Below, one piece after another: positions 44,526 to 53,557 of a DNA stretch of 64,000 bases. Origin of the DNA: Agrobacterium vitis (lineage in GTDB: Bacteria; Pseudomonadota; Alphaproteobacteria; Rhizobiales; Rhizobiaceae). The position numbers and the translations under genes were made by a program. The notes beneath the pieces were generated by a model, which worked only from the letters and a program-made list of their open reading frames with translations, was not told where the DNA came from and searched no databases. The first letter of the stretch is position 1, and every line of letters begins with the position of its first letter. The stretch lies in the NCBI RefSeq assembly GCF_037039395.1, contig NZ_CP146244.1:124001-188000 (forward strand). Direction: 5' to 3'.

Positions 44526-45128
44526 ATGGCCCTGCAAATCCGCAAAACTCTTCTGCATGTGGAAACCACCCTGGTGGAAGGAGGCAAGGCTGCGCCCAAG
44601 CCGCTGAAACTCTATGCAGCTTTTGCCGTCGTCAAAAATCCCTGGGCCGGACGCGGCTTTGTTGAGGATCTGAAGCCGGAAATCCATCAATGCGCCCCGG
44701 TTCTCGGGGAGCTTCTGACCGGTATGATCCTAGAGGCCGTTGGCTCCGGCGAGGCGGTCGAAGCCTATGGCAAGGTTGCCGTTGTCGGCCTAGATGGCGA
44801 GATTGAACACGCCTCGGCGTTGATCCATACGTTGCGGTTCGGCAACCATTACCGCACGGCGGTGGGGGCAAAATCCTATCTCGCCTTCTGCAACACGCGC
44901 GGTCCGGCCAATGCCCCAATCATGATCCCGTTGATGGACAAGAATGATGAAGGCCGCCGTTCCCATTACCTGACGATCCAGACGGCCATTGCCGATGCGC
45001 CAGCGGCCGACGAAATTGTCGTCGGGCTCGGTGCATCTGTCGGCGGAAGGCCCCATCACCGGATTGGCGACCGCTATCAGGATCTGAAAGATCTAGGCCA
45101 GGATGTTGCCAACCCGGCGGGCGTATAA
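44526..45128 (+). CDS. DUF1185 / 'amino acid synthesis' family protein (PF06684)
   Basis: A 200-residue protein of the PF06684 family. Recognisable blocks are YAAFAVVKNPWAGRGFVEDL (residues 30-49), AYGKVAVVGLDGEIEHASALIH, and the C-terminal VVGLGASVGGRPHHRIGDRY. Published structures of family members show a variant of the Bacillus chorismate mutase fold, and a role in amino-acid metabolism was proposed, but no reaction is firmly established to my knowledge. It is the first gene of the GntR-controlled operon, with an AGAGGT ribosome site, and is followed by hydrolase and monooxygenase genes. This suggests catalysis on an intermediate of that pathway. Confidence 0.88.
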   Translation: MALQIRKTLLHVETTLVEGGKAAPKPLKLYAAFAVVKNPWAGRGFVEDLKPEIHQCAPVLGELLTGMILEAVGSGEAVEAYGKVAVVGLDGEIEHASALIHTLRFGNHYRTAVGAKSYLAFCNTRGPANAPIMIPLMDKNDEGRRSHYLTIQTAIADAPAADEIVVGLGASVGGRPHHRIGDRYQDLKDLGQDVANPAGV

Positions 45129-45143
45129 AGCGGGGGCGGCGAG

Positions 45144-45980
45144 ATGGAGATGGCAGCAATGCGTGGCAAGGCCCCATCGCCATTTCCGGTGGTCGAGCGC
45201 CAGATTACCCCTGATGGAACCGCTTATGTGGAGCAAGGTAGCGGTGAGCCGCTGGTGCTGGTTCATGGCGTTGGCATGCGGCTCGAAGCATGGTGGCCGC
45301 AAATGGCAAGCCTTTCCGCCAGCCACCGCGTCATAGCGGTCGATATGCCAGGCCATGGCCAGAGCCTCGCCTTGCCGAAAGGCAGTGAACTGCCGGATTT
45401 CGTGGCTTGGCTTGGCCGGTTTCTGGAGGAAATCAATCTTGGACCGGTCAATCTGGCCGGTCATTCGATGGGCGCGTTGATTGCAGGCGGTGCCGTCGCC
45501 AGCTTTCCGCAGAAAATCCGGCGGGTGGCTCTGGTGAATGGCGTCTACCGGCGTGATGTGTCGGCCAAGGCGGCGGTTCTTGCGCGGGCAGAGTCGATTG
45601 CCGCCGACGGCATTGATGTTGAAGGGCCGTTGAAGCGCTGGTTCGACAGCGACGCCGTAAGCCTTGCCGCTCGCGCTCTGACCGAGCAATGCCTGCGGCA
45701 AATGAATGCCGATGCCTATGCCACCGCTTACCATGCCTTTGCCAATGGGGATGAAACCTACGCCGACTGCTGGCCGCAGGTTTCCTGTCCCGCCCTGTTC
45801 CTGACGGGTGCCGGTGATCCGAACTCAACGGCTGAAATGGCTGAGGCCATGGCGGGGCAGGCGCAACAGGGTATTGCCAGGATCGTTCCCGGCCATCGCC
45901 ACATGGTCAATCTCACGGCACCGCAAGAGGTGCATGACATCATGGCCGCGTGGTTGGCGTTACCGGAGGCACATCGATGA
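45144..45980 (+). CDS. Alpha/beta-fold hydrolase
   Basis: A 278-residue hydrolase of the alpha/beta fold. The oxyanion-hole motif is LVLVHGVGM (residues 37-45), the nucleophile elbow GHSMG puts the serine at residue 108, the acid is D225 in TGAGDPNS, and the histidine is H253 (or H251) in PGHRHMVNL. A lid of helices fills about 135-205. Family members cleave esters, amides, enol-lactones or C-C bonds. In this operon it probably hydrolyses the product of the flavin monooxygenase, but the bond is unknown. ATG codons at 45150 and 45159 are alternative starts. Confidence 0.9.
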   Translation: MEMAAMRGKAPSPFPVVERQITPDGTAYVEQGSGEPLVLVHGVGMRLEAWWPQMASLSASHRVIAVDMPGHGQSLALPKGSELPDFVAWLGRFLEEINLGPVNLAGHSMGALIAGGAVASFPQKIRRVALVNGVYRRDVSAKAAVLARAESIAADGIDVEGPLKRWFDSDAVSLAARALTEQCLRQMNADAYATAYHAFANGDETYADCWPQVSCPALFLTGAGDPNSTAEMAEAMAGQAQQGIARIVPGHRHMVNLTAPQEVHDIMAAWLALPEAHR

Positions 45981-46011
45981 GTGCCGATAAAACCAACAGT
46001 GAGGCGCGCGG

Positions 46012-46932
46012 ATGAGCGAAGCGATAATCGATCCCCGCAGTCTGCGCGATGCTTTCGGCGCTTTCGCCACCGGCGTCACCGTTGTCACCACGCTTGGACC
46101 TGACGGTTCTCCCATCGGCTTTACCGCCAATTCTTTCACGTCGGTCTCGCTCGATCCGCCTTTGCTGATGGTCTGTCTGGCCAAAACCTCGCGCAATTTT
46201 GAGACGATGACCAAGGCCGTTGGCTTTGCCGTCAATATATTGTCGGACGGGCAGAAGGACGTGTCCAACACCTTCGCCCGGCCGGTCGAAGACCGGTTTG
46301 CAACTGTGGACTGGCAGCTTGGACCCCATGGGTCGCCGGTATTTTCCGGTACGTCTGCCTGGTTCGATTGCAGCCTTGAGACTGTCATTGAGGCTGGTGA
46401 TCATGTGGTGCTGCTGGGGCGGGTACAGGCATTCGACAAAAGCGAATTGAACGGGCTTGGCTATGTGCGTGGTGGTTATTTCACGCCAGCCCTTGCCGAA
46501 AAAGCTGTCAGCGCCGCCAGCGATGGCCCGCTGCATCTGAGCGCTGTTATCGAGCGTGATGGCGAGGTGCTTCTGGTGGGAGAAGATGGCCGCAGCCTGC
46601 CGGGTTGTCATGCGGTCAGCGGTGAGCCTTTGCAGGATTTGAAAGCCCATCTCGAACAGTTGACCGGGCTAGGGATCACCATCGGGTTTCTCTATTCCGT
46701 CTATGAGGACAAGGGCGAGGGATGCCAGCATATCGTTTACCGGGCCTTTGCCGGTTCCGGCACGCCGAAATGCGGCAGTTTCATCCCGGTTGACCGGCTG
46801 GCCGGTCCGGGCGGCTCGGCCACGGCGGATATTCTCAACCGGTTCGCGGCGGAAAGCTCGCTGGGCAATTTCGGCGTCTATGTTGGCAACGAGACGGCAG
46901 GCCGGGTTCACTCCATCGCCAGGAAGGCTTGA
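46012..46932 (+). CDS. Flavin reductase with a C-terminal Nudix-like extension
   Basis: The first 165 of 306 residues are a flavin reductase domain of the HpaC/FRP type: LRDAFGAFATGVTVVTTLGP, GFTANSFTSVSLDPPLLMV and the NTFARP segment. It would supply reduced flavin to the luciferase-like enzyme encoded next. The last 135 residues are unusual: from about 173, LHLSAVIERDGEVLLVGEDG then LKAHLEQLTGLGITIGFLYS look like the strands and helix of a Nudix fold, but the catalytic Nudix box REXXEE is not conserved. This part may bind rather than hydrolyse a nucleotide. It sits three bases before the monooxygenase gene. Confidence 0.88.
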   Translation: MSEAIIDPRSLRDAFGAFATGVTVVTTLGPDGSPIGFTANSFTSVSLDPPLLMVCLAKTSRNFETMTKAVGFAVNILSDGQKDVSNTFARPVEDRFATVDWQLGPHGSPVFSGTSAWFDCSLETVIEAGDHVVLLGRVQAFDKSELNGLGYVRGGYFTPALAEKAVSAASDGPLHLSAVIERDGEVLLVGEDGRSLPGCHAVSGEPLQDLKAHLEQLTGLGITIGFLYSVYEDKGEGCQHIVYRAFAGSGTPKCGSFIPVDRLAGPGGSATADILNRFAAESSLGNFGVYVGNETAGRVHSIARKA

Positions 46933-46935
46933 TCC

Positions 46936-47973
46936 ATGAAGTTCTCTCTCTTCGTCCATATGGAACGGCTCGATGCCAGCCAGAGCCATAAAAGCCTCTA
47001 TGAGGAATTTCTGCACCTGTGCGAGATCGCTGATAAGGGCGGTATGCATGCGATCTGGACCGGCGAACACCACGGTATGGATTTCACCATTGCGCCCAAC
47101 CCGTTCGTAACCATTGCCGATTTGGCCAACCGGGTGAAAAACGTTCGCCTTGGAACGGGAACGGTGATTGCGCCCTTCTGGCACCCGATCAAGCTGGCGG
47201 GTGAGGCGGCGATGACCGACCTGATCACCGATGGCCGGCTGGATATCGGCATCGCCCGGGGTGCCTATTCCTTTGAATATGAGCGGTTGATGCCGGGTCT
47301 GGATGCCTGGACCGCTGGTCAGCGGATGCGCGAACTGATCCCAGCCATTAAAGGCGTCTGGGCTGGCGACTATGCCCATCAGGGCGAATTCTGGTCCTTC
47401 CCGGCCACCACCTCGGCGCCAAAACCGTTGCAGGAACCGATCCCGCTCTGGGTGGCGGCGCGTGATCCCAATTCCCATGATTTTGCCGTGGCCAATGGCT
47501 GCAACGTGCAGGTGACGCCGCTTTGGAATGGCGACGGCGAAATCGAAACCCTGATGCAGCGATTCAATGCCGCCTGCGAGAAGTCTCCCGATCTGCCGCG
47601 CCCGAAAATCATGCTGCTTCTGCATAGCTATGTCGGCTCCAGCGAGGCCGATATTGCCCAGGCAGCCAGGGAATTGAGCACCTATTACAATTACTTCTTC
47701 GCGTGGTTCAAAAACGAGCGTCCAATCCATCAGGGCCTGATCGAACGGTTGAGCCAGGAGGATATCGACGCCAACGCCATGCTGGCGCCCGAGGTAATGC
47801 GGGCCAATATGGCAGTTGGTACAGCGGATGACGTGATCGCCCGACTGAAACGCTACGAGGCGCTGGGATATGATGAGTTTTCCTTCTGGATCGACACCGG
47901 CATGAGCTTCGAGCGCAAGAAAGCCTCGCTGGAACGATTCATTGCCGATGTCATGCCAGCCTTTGCGGAGTAA
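46936..47973 (+). CDS. Luciferase-like (LLM-class) flavin-dependent monooxygenase
   Basis: A 345-residue bacterial-luciferase-like enzyme. It starts MKFSLFVHMERLDASQSHKS and has AIWTGEHHGMDFTIAPNPFV (residues 39-58), LGTGTVIAPFWHPIKLAGEA and GRLDIGIARGAYSFEYERL. These are typical family blocks for binding reduced FMN and oxygen. Enzymes of this group insert oxygen or open rings in many substrates. The flavin reductase gene directly upstream makes a two-component system; the ALDH downstream fits an aldehyde product. The substrate is unknown. Confidence 0.92.
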   Translation: MKFSLFVHMERLDASQSHKSLYEEFLHLCEIADKGGMHAIWTGEHHGMDFTIAPNPFVTIADLANRVKNVRLGTGTVIAPFWHPIKLAGEAAMTDLITDGRLDIGIARGAYSFEYERLMPGLDAWTAGQRMRELIPAIKGVWAGDYAHQGEFWSFPATTSAPKPLQEPIPLWVAARDPNSHDFAVANGCNVQVTPLWNGDGEIETLMQRFNAACEKSPDLPRPKIMLLLHSYVGSSEADIAQAARELSTYYNYFFAWFKNERPIHQGLIERLSQEDIDANAMLAPEVMRANMAVGTADDVIARLKRYEALGYDEFSFWIDTGMSFERKKASLERFIADVMPAFAE

Positions 47974-47977
47974 AGCG

Positions 47978-49441
47978 ATGCAGCATTTTCAGCTTTACAT
48001 CGATGGTACCTTCAGTGACGGCGAGGCGCGGTTTGAAAGCCTCGATCCGGCCACTGGCGAGGTCTGGGCGGATATGCCGGAAGCGCGTGAATCGGATGTG
48101 AACCGCGCTGTCGAGGCCGCCCATACCGCGCTCTATGACGGGCCATGGGCAAAAATGACTGCCACCCAGCGTGGCAAGCTGATCTACCGACTGGCCGACC
48201 TGATTGCCGCCAATGCGCCAAGGCTGGCAGAGCTGGAAACCCGCGATACCGGCAAGATCATCCGCGAGACAAGCTCGCAAATTGCCTATGTCGCCGATTA
48301 CTATCGCTATTATGCGGGGCTCGCCGACAAGATCGAAGGCTCGACCCTTCCGATTGACAAGCCGGATATGGATGTCTGGCTGCGCCGCGAGCCGGTCGGC
48401 GTGGTGGCTATGGTTATTCCGTGGAACAGCCAATTGTTTCTCTCCGCGGTCAAGATCGGCCCGGCGCTGGCCGCTGGCTGCACAATGGTGGTGAAAGCCT
48501 CGGAAGATGGTCCGGCCCCGATGCTGGAATTTGCCCGGCTGGTGCATGAGGCCGGGTTCCCGCCCGGTGTCATCAATATCATTACCGGATTTGGCCCGTC
48601 CTGTGGTGCAGCGCTCACCCGCCATCCCAGGGTTGCTCATGTGGCCTTCACCGGCGGGCCGGAGGCGGCGAGGCATGTCGTGCGCAATTCGGCAGAAAAT
48701 CTGGCCTCGACCTCGCTGGAATTGGGCGGCAAGTCGCCGTTCATCGTCTTTGCCGACGCGGATCTGGAAAGTGCTGCCAATGCACAGGTCTCCGGCATTT
48801 TTGCCGCCACTGGCCAGTCCTGTGTTGCCGGATCACGGTTGATTGTCGAGCGCTCGGTAAAGGATGCGTTTCTAGCCCGGTTGAAGACCAAGGCCGAAGC
48901 AATCCGCATCGGCAGTCCGCTGGATATGGCAACAGAGGTCGGACCACTCGCCACCCGTCGCCAGCAGGATCATGTCGATGCGCTGGTCAATGCCTCACTT
49001 GCGGCAGGCGCCCGACTGGTGACGGGAGGGCAGCGCCCGGATGGTCCGGGTAATTTCTATCCGCCGACCATTCTCGATTGCGATGACGTTAATTCGCCAT
49101 CCATGGCGCAGGAGTTTTTCGGACCTGTCCTGTCTGTGGTGTCTTTTGAGAGTGAGGCGCAAGCGCTGCATCTGGCCAATGATACGGCCTATGGCTTGGC
49201 GTCAGGCGTGTTTACCCAAAACCTGGCACGCGCGCATCGGATGATACGCGGGCTTCGCGCTGGCGTCGTCTGGGTCAATACCTACCGCGCCGTTTCGCCG
49301 ATTGCACCGTTTGGCGGCTTTGGCCTGTCCGGCCATGGGCGGGAAGGTGGCATGGCCGCGGTGCTGGATTATACCCGCACCAAGACGGTCTGGCTGAAAA
49401 CCTCAGACGACCCGTTTCCCGATCCGTTCGTGATGCGGTGA
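47978..49441 (+). CDS. NAD(P)+-dependent aldehyde dehydrogenase
   Basis: A 487-residue aldehyde dehydrogenase with the catalytic asparagine N150 in VIPWNSQL, the general base E248 in SLELGGKSPF and the nucleophile C282 in GQSCVAGSRL. The start at 47978 is four bases after the stop of the monooxygenase gene; the frame stays open upstream into that gene, but MQHFQLYIDGTFSDG is the natural family start. Its position suggests it oxidises an aldehyde released by the monooxygenase or hydrolase. Specificity cannot be read from sequence. Confidence 0.93.
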   Translation: MQHFQLYIDGTFSDGEARFESLDPATGEVWADMPEARESDVNRAVEAAHTALYDGPWAKMTATQRGKLIYRLADLIAANAPRLAELETRDTGKIIRETSSQIAYVADYYRYYAGLADKIEGSTLPIDKPDMDVWLRREPVGVVAMVIPWNSQLFLSAVKIGPALAAGCTMVVKASEDGPAPMLEFARLVHEAGFPPGVINIITGFGPSCGAALTRHPRVAHVAFTGGPEAARHVVRNSAENLASTSLELGGKSPFIVFADADLESAANAQVSGIFAATGQSCVAGSRLIVERSVKDAFLARLKTKAEAIRIGSPLDMATEVGPLATRRQQDHVDALVNASLAAGARLVTGGQRPDGPGNFYPPTILDCDDVNSPSMAQEFFGPVLSVVSFESEAQALHLANDTAYGLASGVFTQNLARAHRMIRGLRAGVVWVNTYRAVSPIAPFGGFGLSGHGREGGMAAVLDYTRTKTVWLKTSDDPFPDPFVMR

Positions 49442-49452
49442 TAAGCACATGC

Positions 49453-49491
49453 CCCGGATGGATGGCCCAAAAGAAGCAACCGGCATCCGGG
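49453..49491 (+). promoter_or_regulatory. Stem-loop in the gap before the importer genes
   Basis: CCCGGATG (49453-49460) and CATCCGGG (49484-49491) form a perfect 8-base stem with a 23-base loop in the 80-base gap between the aldehyde dehydrogenase and the solute-binding protein. No T-run follows. It may tune mRNA stability across the two halves of the operon. Confidence 0.4.
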
Positions 49492-49521
49492 TAAGGCACA
49501 ATCAAACAAGGACAAGGGAAC

Positions 49522-50532
49522 ATGAAAAACACAACCATTCTCGCATCGCTGGCTTTGCTCTTGGGCGTCTCCGGTCAGGCCTTGGCTGCCGATCTGGTGT
49601 TCACCAGTTGGGGCGGCACCACGCAGGACGTGCAGAAATCCGCCTGGGCGGATAAATTCACGGCAAAAGAAGGCATCAACGTCCTTCAGGACGGCCCGAC
49701 CGATTACGGCAAGATCAAAGCCATGGTCGAGGCCAAGGGCGTGAGTTGGGACGTCGTGGATGTCGAAGGCGATTATGCCATTCAGGCAGGCGACAAGGGC
49801 CTGCTGGAAAAGCTCGACTTCAAAACCATCGACAAGACAACGCTCGATCCGCGTTTTGTGACGGATTATTCGGTCGGTAGCTTTTATTATTCCTTCGTGG
49901 TCGGCTGCAACAAGGACGCTGTCGCCGCTTGCCCGAAAAGCTGGACGGAGCTGTTCGACACTAAGAAATTTCCCGGCAAGCGCACTTTCTACAAGTGGTC
50001 GGCGCCAGGCGTGATCGAAGCCGCGCTGCTGGCGGATGGCGTGGCGCCGGATAAGCTTTATCCCCTTGATCTCGACCGCGCGTTCAAGAAACTCGACACC
50101 ATCAAATCCGACATTATCTGGTGGTCGGGCGGTGCGCAGTCGCAGCAATTGCTGGCCTCTGCTGAAGCCCCGTTCGGCTCCTTCTGGAATGGCCGGTTGA
50201 CGGCGCTGGCGGCAACCGGCGTCACGGTCGAAACCTCCTGGGCGCAGAACATCACCGCAGCCGATGCGCTGGTCGTGCCGAAGGGCACCAAGAACAAGGA
50301 AGCGGCGATGAAGTTCATCGCTTTCGCAACCTCGCCCGCTGGCCAGGCCGAAATGGCGGCAGGGACTGGCTACGCGCCTGTGAATACCAAGTCACCGGCG
50401 CTGATGGACCCCGCCATCGCCAAGACCTTGCCAGACCAGCAGACCGCGTCGCAGGTCAATGCCGACATGGCCTATTGGGCCAAGCACCGTGACGAGATTG
50501 GCGAGCGTTGGTACGCTTGGCAGTCGAAGTAA
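49522..50532 (+). CDS. ABC importer solute-binding protein, PotD-like
   Basis: A 336-residue periplasmic binding protein with a clear Sec signal peptide (MKNTTILASLALLLGVSGQA, cleavage expected after ALA near residue 22). The mature protein begins with ADLVFTSWGGTTQD, and SPAGQAEMAAGTGYAPVNTK lies near the end; both are typical of the spermidine/putrescine (PotD) class, whose members bind polyamines, amino acids or other small cations. Four genes in PotD-B-C-A order follow the catabolic genes, so the ligand is likely the pathway substrate. The ligand is not determined by sequence. Confidence 0.9.
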   Translation: MKNTTILASLALLLGVSGQALAADLVFTSWGGTTQDVQKSAWADKFTAKEGINVLQDGPTDYGKIKAMVEAKGVSWDVVDVEGDYAIQAGDKGLLEKLDFKTIDKTTLDPRFVTDYSVGSFYYSFVVGCNKDAVAACPKSWTELFDTKKFPGKRTFYKWSAPGVIEAALLADGVAPDKLYPLDLDRAFKKLDTIKSDIIWWSGGAQSQQLLASAEAPFGSFWNGRLTALAATGVTVETSWAQNITAADALVVPKGTKNKEAAMKFIAFATSPAGQAEMAAGTGYAPVNTKSPALMDPAIAKTLPDQQTASQVNADMAYWAKHRDEIGERWYAWQSK

Positions 50533-50556
50533 GGCTTGCAGTTAAGATAAGGCATT

Positions 50557-50585
50557 TCCGGCACCGTAAACCATCCGGTGCCGGA
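50557..50585 (+). promoter_or_regulatory. Stem-loop after the solute-binding protein gene
   Basis: A perfect 10-base stem (TCCGGCACCG / CGGTGCCGGA) with a 9-base loop begins 25 bases after the binding-protein stop and precedes the permease genes. Such intercistronic hairpins commonly protect the binding-protein message so that it outnumbers the permease. No T-run follows. Confidence 0.6.
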
Positions 50586-50656
50586 GCGTCCTCAGCGTTA
50601 CGGCATGATGCATCCTTCAAATGCTAAGTGCCGGACGGGTTTGGCAAGGAAACGGC

Positions 50657-51523
50657 ATGGCGTCCCCGACCTCGACCATTGAACAGCCCCATAGAAGCCG
50701 GTGGGGTTTCGGCAATAAAGCCGCGACCCTGCCGGCGCTGGTGTTGATCCTGATTTTCTTCGTCCTGCCGGTTCTGGCCCTGCTGACGCGCTCGGTGACC
50801 GAGCCGGTTCTCGGGCTCGGCAATTACGCCGCATTGCTGGGAAGCGCGACCTATCTGAAGATCTTCTTCAACACGTTTTTCGTCTCGGCCCTGGTCACGG
50901 CAATTTCGCTATTGATTGGCTTTCCCGTCGCCTGGGCGCTGGCGATCATGCCGCAACGATTGGCCTCCGTGATCTTTGCGATCGTCTTGCTGTCGATGTG
51001 GACCAACCTTCTCGCCCGCACCTATGCCTGGATGGTGCTGTTACAGCGCACCGGGGTCATCAACAAGACACTGATCAGTCTCGGTGTGGTCGATACACCG
51101 CTGGTGATGGTCAACAACCTTGTCGGCGTGACGGTTGGTATGAGCTACATCATGCTGCCCTTCATCATCATTCCGCTCTATGGGGTGATCCGCAAGATCG
51201 ATCCGGCACTGTTGCAGGCGGCAGCACTTTGCGGCGCGACGCGCTGGCAGGCGCTGGTCACAGTTCTGCTGCCGCTTGCCATGCCGGGCATGGTGTCGGG
51301 TGGATTGATGGTGTTCGTCATGTCACTTGGTTATTTCGTCACACCGTCGCTGCTTGGCGGCACATCCAATATGATGCTGGCCGAGTTGATCGCCCAATTC
51401 GTGCAATCGCTGGTCAATTGGGGCATGGGCGGAGCGGCGGCGCTGGTGCTGCTGGTGGTGACGCTAAGCCTCTATGCTGTGCAATTGAAGCTGTTCGGTG
51501 CAGCCGGTGAGGGAGGGCGCTGA
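50657..51523 (+). CDS. ABC importer permease, PotB-like
   Basis: A 288-residue integral membrane permease with about six helices. The EAA-type loop for the ATPase partner is visible as LLQAAALCGATRWQALVTVLLPLAMPGM (roughly residues 195-220). It is the first of two permeases of a PotABCD-type importer. The ATG at 50657 has an AAGGA site; an in-frame ATG at 50621 lies 12 codons upstream without one. It starts 124 bases after the binding-protein gene. Confidence 0.92.
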   Translation: MASPTSTIEQPHRSRWGFGNKAATLPALVLILIFFVLPVLALLTRSVTEPVLGLGNYAALLGSATYLKIFFNTFFVSALVTAISLLIGFPVAWALAIMPQRLASVIFAIVLLSMWTNLLARTYAWMVLLQRTGVINKTLISLGVVDTPLVMVNNLVGVTVGMSYIMLPFIIIPLYGVIRKIDPALLQAAALCGATRWQALVTVLLPLAMPGMVSGGLMVFVMSLGYFVTPSLLGGTSNMMLAELIAQFVQSLVNWGMGGAAALVLLVVTLSLYAVQLKLFGAAGEGGR

Positions 51524-51524
51524 C

Positions 51525-52325
51525 ATGCTTTTGAATTTCAACAGCCTCGGTGTCTGGAAATGGATTTTGCTGGTCATCACGCTGCTGACGGCAGCTTTTC
51601 TCCTGCTGCCGATCCTGTTTATCGCCGCCCTGTCCTTCGGCTCCTCGCAATGGCTGATTTTTCCGCCACCGGCCTGGACCACCAAATGGTATGGCCAGCT
51701 GTTTGCCGATCCGCGCTGGCTGGATGCGGCCTGGACCAGTTTTCGCATCGCCGTCATCGTCACGATCCTGTCGGTGCTGATAGGGCTTTGTGCGTCGTTC
51801 GGCCTAGTGCGTGGGCGGTTTCTCGGGCGGAATGCGCTGCGAGCTCTGTTCATGACGCCGATGATCCTGCCCGTCGTGGTGCTGGCCGTGGCGCTCTATG
51901 CGTTTTTCCTGCGCATCGGGTTGAACGGCACGACACTCGGCTTCGTCATCGCTCATCTGGTTGTCGCGCTTCCGTTCTCTATTCTGGCGCTGACCAATGC
52001 GCTGGAAGGTTTTGACAAATCCATCGAGGATGCCGCCGTGCTCTGCGGCGCTCCGCCGCTAAAGGCGCGGTTGTTGATCACGCTGCCCTGCATTGGCCAT
52101 GGTTTGTTTTCGGCGGCGGTGTTTTCCTTCCTGACCTCCTGGGATGAGGTCGTTCTGGCGATCTTCATGGCAAGCCCGACGCTTCAAACCCTGCCGGTGA
52201 AGATCTGGGCAACGCTGCGTCAGGATCTGACGCCGGTGATTGCCGCAGCCTCCACCCTTCTCATTGTCGTCACCATCGCGTTGATGCTGATCACCGCCCT
52301 GGTGCGCAAAGGACTGAAAGCATGA
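51525..52325 (+). CDS. ABC importer permease, PotC-like
   Basis: A 266-residue partner permease with about six membrane helices. Its EAA-type loop is FDKSIEDAAVLCGAPPLKAR (about residues 162-181), followed by LLITLPCIGHGLFSAAVFSF. The gene begins one base after the upstream permease stop, with a GGGAGG site within the end of that gene, and overlaps the ATPase gene by four bases. The pair would make the membrane channel of the importer. Confidence 0.92.
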   Translation: MLLNFNSLGVWKWILLVITLLTAAFLLLPILFIAALSFGSSQWLIFPPPAWTTKWYGQLFADPRWLDAAWTSFRIAVIVTILSVLIGLCASFGLVRGRFLGRNALRALFMTPMILPVVVLAVALYAFFLRIGLNGTTLGFVIAHLVVALPFSILALTNALEGFDKSIEDAAVLCGAPPLKARLLITLPCIGHGLFSAAVFSFLTSWDEVVLAIFMASPTLQTLPVKIWATLRQDLTPVIAAASTLLIVVTIALMLITALVRKGLKA

Positions 52326-53398
52326 CGCCTTTTCTGGAAATTCGCGGTATCCGCAAGCAATATGGCCCGGTGGTCGCGGTGCAGGATGTCAATCTCGAGG
52401 TGGCAAAGGGCGAGTTCATGACCTTTCTCGGTCCTTCCGGGTCGGGGAAAAGCACGACGCTTTATATACTCGCGGGTTTCGAGCAGCCGAGTGCGGGCGA
52501 TATGCTGCTATCCGGCAAGAGCGTGTTGCAGACCCCGTCGCACCAGCGCAATATCGGCATGGTGTTTCAGCGCTACACGCTGTTTCCGCATTTATCGGTC
52601 GGCCAGAACATCGCCTTTCCGCTGAAAATGCGCGGCTGGTCGAAGGCCGATATCACCGAGCGGGTCCGCAAGATGCTGCAATTGGTGCGGCTGGATGGCT
52701 ATGAGGATCGCAAACCGGCGCAAATGTCCGGTGGTCAGCAGCAGCGCGTCGCACTAGCCCGGGCGCTGGCCTATAATCCGCCGGTGCTTTTGATGGACGA
52801 GCCGCTTTCGGCGCTGGACAAGAAGCTGCGAGAGGAAATCCAGCATGAAATCCGCCGTATCCATCACCAAACGGATGTCACCATCCTTTACGTCACCCAT
52901 GATCAGGAAGAGGCATTGCGGCTTTCCGACCGGATTGCAGTATTTTCCAAAGGGGTGATCGACCAGATCGGCACTGGCGCCGAGCTTTATGCCAACCCGG
53001 CCACACGGTTTGTGGCGGAGTTTATCGGAGACAGTGATTTTCTTCCCTGTGTGGTGACTGATACCAGGGAGGGTAAGGCTGAAATCCGCCTTGGCAGTGA
53101 TTTGGCAATCGGAAATATTCCGCTGCATGGGAAAGTGCAGAATGGAAGCAATGCCATGCTGATGCTGCGCCCGGAGCGGTTGACGCTGCTTTCGGCTCAA
53201 GGACCGGGAATGCTTGCTGGCAAGATTGAGGACATTACGTTTCTGGGAAATACGATTCACATCGCGGTCTTGAGTGAAGGTGGCCATGGCCTATCCGTGC
53301 GATTGCCTTTTGGCCATGCCGCACTGGATGGACTGACGATTGGTGCGCCGGTTGCGCTGGGGTTCGATCCGGCGTCAGCGCATGTTTTCGCAGAATAG
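52322..53398 (+). CDS. ABC importer ATP-binding subunit, PotA-like
   Basis: A 358-residue ATPase. Walker A is GPSGSGKSTTLY (about residues 39-50), the signature MSGGQQQRVALARAL (about 138-152) and Walker B VLLMDEPLSALDK follow, and YVTHDQEEALRLSD supplies the switch histidine. A C-terminal TOBE-type region (about 275-355) marks the CUT1/Pot class. It ends the importer operon; the next gene has its own promoter-like element. Confidence 0.95.
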   Translation: MTPFLEIRGIRKQYGPVVAVQDVNLEVAKGEFMTFLGPSGSGKSTTLYILAGFEQPSAGDMLLSGKSVLQTPSHQRNIGMVFQRYTLFPHLSVGQNIAFPLKMRGWSKADITERVRKMLQLVRLDGYEDRKPAQMSGGQQQRVALARALAYNPPVLLMDEPLSALDKKLREEIQHEIRRIHHQTDVTILYVTHDQEEALRLSDRIAVFSKGVIDQIGTGAELYANPATRFVAEFIGDSDFLPCVVTDTREGKAEIRLGSDLAIGNIPLHGKVQNGSNAMLMLRPERLTLLSAQGPGMLAGKIEDITFLGNTIHIAVLSEGGHGLSVRLPFGHAALDGLTIGAPVALGFDPASAHVFAE

Positions 53399-53425
53399 CG
53401 CTTTGCGAAAACCGCTTCCTGAAAA

Positions 53426-53434
53426 TGCTATAAT
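53426..53434 (+). promoter_or_regulatory. Extended -10 promoter before the dehydrogenase at 53558
   Basis: TGCTATAAT is a perfect extended -10 element (TGnTATAAT); no good -35 is at the proper distance, which such promoters tolerate. It lies 123 bases before the start codon and 27 bases after the importer ATPase stop, suggesting independent transcription of the following gene. Confidence 0.45.
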
Positions 53435-53557
53435 CTACAACTTTTACGATCTTGATTAGGATCAACGGCCAGAGCCGCCCTTAGCGATAGCATTGCCGCA
53501 TCGACGCGACCGATGTCGGTAATGCGCGCCGCAGCAATGACTGCAAAGGACGGTTCC

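Noticed and set aside
44526..53398. Interpretation as a plain polyamine-utilisation operon
   Set aside because: The importer is Pot-like, but there is no aminotransferase, glutamylation enzyme or amine oxidase; the luciferase-type monooxygenase and hydrolase point to a different chemistry.
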